16,325 nucleotides of DNA from CAYYJM01 sp964471755 (GTDB lineage: Bacteria; Planctomycetota; Planctomycetia; Gemmatales; Gemmataceae), in NCBI GenBank assembly GCA_964471755.1, contig CAYYJM010000137.1, positions 1-16,325 on the forward strand. The letters are read 5' to 3'. Shown piece by piece: positions 14,582-16,325 of the stretch; the first letter of the stretch is position 1; the number at the start of each line of letters is the position of its first letter. The notes below the pieces were generated by a model. The model saw only the letters and a list, made by a program, of their open reading frames with translations. It was not told the origin of the DNA and ran no database searches. The position numbers and the translations under genes were made by a program.

Positions 14582-15229
14582 ATGGTGCGACTGCTGGTGC
14601 TGGGCCTGATCGTGCTGCCCGTCAGCGCGTGCGCCTCATCGATCGAGCGTGAGACGCTCGCGATGACGGACGACGGCGTGCGCCTGTATCGCACCGGCCG
14701 ATACAAGGACGCCCGCGAGTTGTTCGAGGCAGCCCTGGCAAAGTCGCCCGGCGAACCGAACCTGTTCTACAACCTGGGCCAGTGCCATGAGAAGAGCGGC
14801 AATCTGGTTCGGGCCGAGAAGGTCTATCATGACTGTCTGTTCCGCGCTCCGGACCATCCCGAATGCCGGCACGCTCTGACGCAGATGCTCGTCAGGCAGA
14901 ACCGCACGGCCGACGCCCAGCGCATGGTCGAGGACTGGCTCGCCCGGTCGCCGCGCTGCGCGTCCGCCTACGCCGAACACGGCTGGCTGCTGCGCCAGGC
15001 CGGCGATTTGCCGCGTGCCCACGCTCGCTTTCAGCAGGCGCTGGAGATCGATCCCTACGATCGCCGGGCCCTGGTCGAGCTGGCCTCGCTGTTCGAGTAC
15101 GAACACCTTCCCGGCCGGGCTCTGGTTCTGTACGAGCGAGCCGACCAGGTCTATCCCAATCACCCGGATATCAAGCCACGTCTGGCGGCCCTCAAGACCG
15201 CTGGCGTCGCCCGGCCTCGGCCGCAGTGA
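14582..15229 (+). CDS. TPR-repeat lipoprotein
   Basis: A 215-residue protein. The ATG at 14582 has GGGAGG six bases upstream, a strong site, so the longer open frame from 14438 is rejected. The N-terminus is a lipoprotein signal: hydrophobic LLVLGLIVLP then the lipobox VSAC with Cys17, so the mature protein should be lipid-anchored at a membrane. About four to five TPR units follow (for example GVRLYRTGRYKDARELFEAAL, split across helices A and B; LFYNLGQCHEKSGNLVRAEK; YAEHGWLLRQAGDLPRAHAR; LVELASLFEYEHLPGRALVL), so it is a protein-binding scaffold. There is a short Pro/Arg-rich tail. It is transcribed alone, convergent with the truncated oxidoreductase gene. The partner is unknown; similar TPR lipoproteins serve type IV pilus or envelope assembly, but there is no such context here. 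Confidence 0.9.
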   Translation: MVRLLVLGLIVLPVSACASSIERETLAMTDDGVRLYRTGRYKDARELFEAALAKSPGEPNLFYNLGQCHEKSGNLVRAEKVYHDCLFRAPDHPECRHALTQMLVRQNRTADAQRMVEDWLARSPRCASAYAEHGWLLRQAGDLPRAHARFQQALEIDPYDRRALVELASLFEYEHLPGRALVLYERADQVYPNHPDIKPRLAALKTAGVARPRPQ

Positions 15230-15294
15230 TCTCGCGGGTACTCCCCGGACGTAACCGACAGGGCTCGGCGTTGGGGCAGGATGGTCCCACAGGG

Positions 15295-15323
15295 CGAGGC
15301 CGTCTCTTCAAGAGACGGCCTCG
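15295..15323. terminator. Near-perfect hairpin between convergent genes (possible bidirectional terminator)
   Basis: The arms 15295-15308 and 15310-15323 are exact reverse complements of 14 bases around one central base; a realistic hairpin has about 12 bp and a small loop. It sits in the 137-base gap between a plus-strand stop at 15229 and a minus-strand stop at 15367. No T-run follows on either side, so it may end transcription only weakly or act mainly to protect 3' ends. Confidence 0.5.
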
Positions 15324-15366
15324 CAGCGGGAGAGGATTCGCCAGCGGCTCGGGTGGTTCCCTCGTG

Positions 15367-16325
15367 TTACACCCTGTCCGGCTCCGGATGCTCCCATGGA
15401 GCGCGGTACGGCCGCCGCAAGAGCTGGTTCGCCTCCGCGTCGCCGACGACCTGGCCCTTCTCCCTGTCCCACGTCAGCGATCGGCCCAGCTGCATCGACA
15501 GGTTCGCCAGGATGCAACTCGCCGTCGAGGCGTGCCCCTGCTCGATGTCCGCGATCGGCTTGCCTCGCTCGCCGATCGCCTTGAGCCAGTCGAGCATGTG
15601 AACCCGGATCGCCGACGCGACGTGACGTTCGAGGTCCTTCTCGGTCTTATCCGAGGGGAACCTGTCCTCCTCGACAAGCGGCGTGCCACTCTCGCTCGGC
15701 TCCTTCTTGCCGAAGGGGAAGAACTCCCACTTGTGGACGCTCAGCTTGAGCGTGCCCCGGTCGCCGTAGATCGTCGCGCCCCAGGGATAATCCGGATCGA
15801 CCGGAGCGCCCCAGGTGCGATGCTGCCAGACCACGTCGAAGTCCGGGAACGTGAACGTTGCCGACTGCGTGTCGCTGATGTTCGACCGGGCCGCCTTCTG
15901 AACGTAGATGCCACCCGACGAGCTGACCCGCTTCGGCCAGCCGAGATCGAGCTGCCAGCGAACCAGATCGAGCATGTGAATGCACATGTCGCCGACGATG
16001 CCGTTGCCGTACTCCATGAACGTCCGCCACCAGCGGCGATGCGGCAGGTTCGCTCCCAGATCCTTGTACAGCGGCGCGTCGTACTGCCGCAGCGGAGCCG
16101 GGCCGGTCCACAGGTCGTAGTCGAAGAACTCCGGCGGCTTCGTCACCGGCGGATTGTCGCCATTCCGCATGTGGTAGTAACAGTAGACCTCGACATGGCC
16201 GACCTTGCCGAGCTTGCCCTGACGGACGATCTTCTCCTTCGCCTCGATCAGGTGCGGCGTGCTGCGTCGCTGGGTGCCGACCTGGACCACGCGCTTGTGT
16301 TTGCGAGCGGCGGCGACCATCGCCT
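15367..16325 (-). CDS. Gfo/Idh/MocA family oxidoreductase, C-terminal part (5' end outside window)
   Basis: The frame is open to the right edge, giving about 319 residues of the C-terminal two-thirds; an internal Met at 16320 is not the start. The Rossmann nucleotide-binding part lies outside. Visible are the late Rossmann strand (RVVQVGTQRR), the region that leads into the sheet domain (GKLGKVGHVEVYCYYHMRNG, Asn-Pro-Pro), and the planctomycetal signature DYDLWTGPAPL, then RRWWRTFMEYGNGIVGDMCIHMLD, matching the corresponding stretch of the 5791-7191 gene (AWDVWLGPAPF, GWWDFGTGALGDMACH). The C-terminal end ASCILANLSMQLGR and RPYRAPWEHPEP is usual. It is likely a sugar or inositol-type dehydrogenase of unknown substrate; whether it has a signal peptide cannot be seen. 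Confidence 0.9.
   Translation of the reverse strand, partial: AMVAAARKHKRVVQVGTQRRSTPHLIEAKEKIVRQGKLGKVGHVEVYCYYHMRNGDNPPVTKPPEFFDYDLWTGPAPLRQYDAPLYKDLGANLPHRRWWRTFMEYGNGIVGDMCIHMLDLVRWQLDLGWPKRVSSSGGIYVQKAARSNISDTQSATFTFPDFDVVWQHRTWGAPVDPDYPWGATIYGDRGTLKLSVHKWEFFPFGKKEPSESGTPLVEEDRFPSDKTEKDLERHVASAIRVHMLDWLKAIGERGKPIADIEQGHASTASCILANLSMQLGRSLTWDREKGQVVGDAEANQLLRRPYRAPWEHPEPDRV

Noticed and set aside
1..16325. CRISPR array, tRNA, rRNA, transposase, integrase or attachment site
   Set aside because: No regularly spaced direct repeats, cloverleaf sequences, rRNA segments or mobile-element genes were seen by eye on either strand.

Overview
The window is about two-thirds GC, densely coding, and looks like a chromosome segment of a planctomycete, most likely of the Gemmata/Zavarzinella group. 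This rests on gene content: a primary-type sigma factor with a long acidic N-terminus, two secreted Gfo/Idh/MocA oxidoreductases of the planctomycetal type (one with a twin-arginine signal), PDZ/thioredoxin-like secreted proteins, and a MoxR-vWA-beta-propeller type gene set. No tRNA, rRNA, CRISPR array, integrase or insertion sequence was seen.

Layout. At 1-105 there is the 3' tail of an unknown gene and a strong intrinsic terminator. On the minus strand at 117-1706 lies an RpoD/SigA-type sigma factor, preceded by a 533-base non-coding stretch (1707-2239) with several hairpins and a sigma-70-like promoter. At 2240-3823 (minus) is a two-gene secreted-protein operon: a small unknown protein, then a thioredoxin-fold/CXXCH/double-PDZ protein whose frame is crossed by one in-frame TGA. 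At 4007-5782 (plus) is a single gene joining a CAP12-like TIR domain to a middle domain and a C-terminal 2H-phosphoesterase-like domain. At 5791-7191 (minus) is a Tat-exported Gfo/Idh/MocA protein. At 7296-13572 (minus) are three translationally coupled genes of a MoxR-vWA-beta-propeller ('bpX') system, preceded 24 bases upstream by a secreted alpha/beta hydrolase (13597-14439). At 14582-15229 (plus) is a TPR lipoprotein, and at 15367 to the right edge (minus) a second, truncated Gfo/Idh/MocA gene.

Two points stand out. First, the TGA at 3272-3274 falls at the second redox position of a CxxC-like motif (Cys-Glu-Pro-TGA, then Leu-Asp-Cys). It is followed by a 7-bp hairpin with an AGGUU loop starting 26 nt after the TGA, which fits the known geometry of bacterial SECIS elements. 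The best reading is one selenoprotein of about 401 residues, which standard gene callers would split or call broken. Second, the TIR gene carries two H-x-[ST]-hydrophobic motifs arranged as in LigT/2H phosphoesterases. This would put a putative NAD-consuming or cyclic-nucleotide-sensing TIR module and a cyclic-phosphodiesterase-like module in one polypeptide.

The bpX operon is a second candidate conflict-related system. It has a vWA protein with a degenerate metal site and two further bpX-type proteins, but no MoxR ATPase within the window. Whether the TIR-2H gene and the bpX operon work together cannot be told from sequence; they are separated by a metabolic gene and are not co-transcribed.
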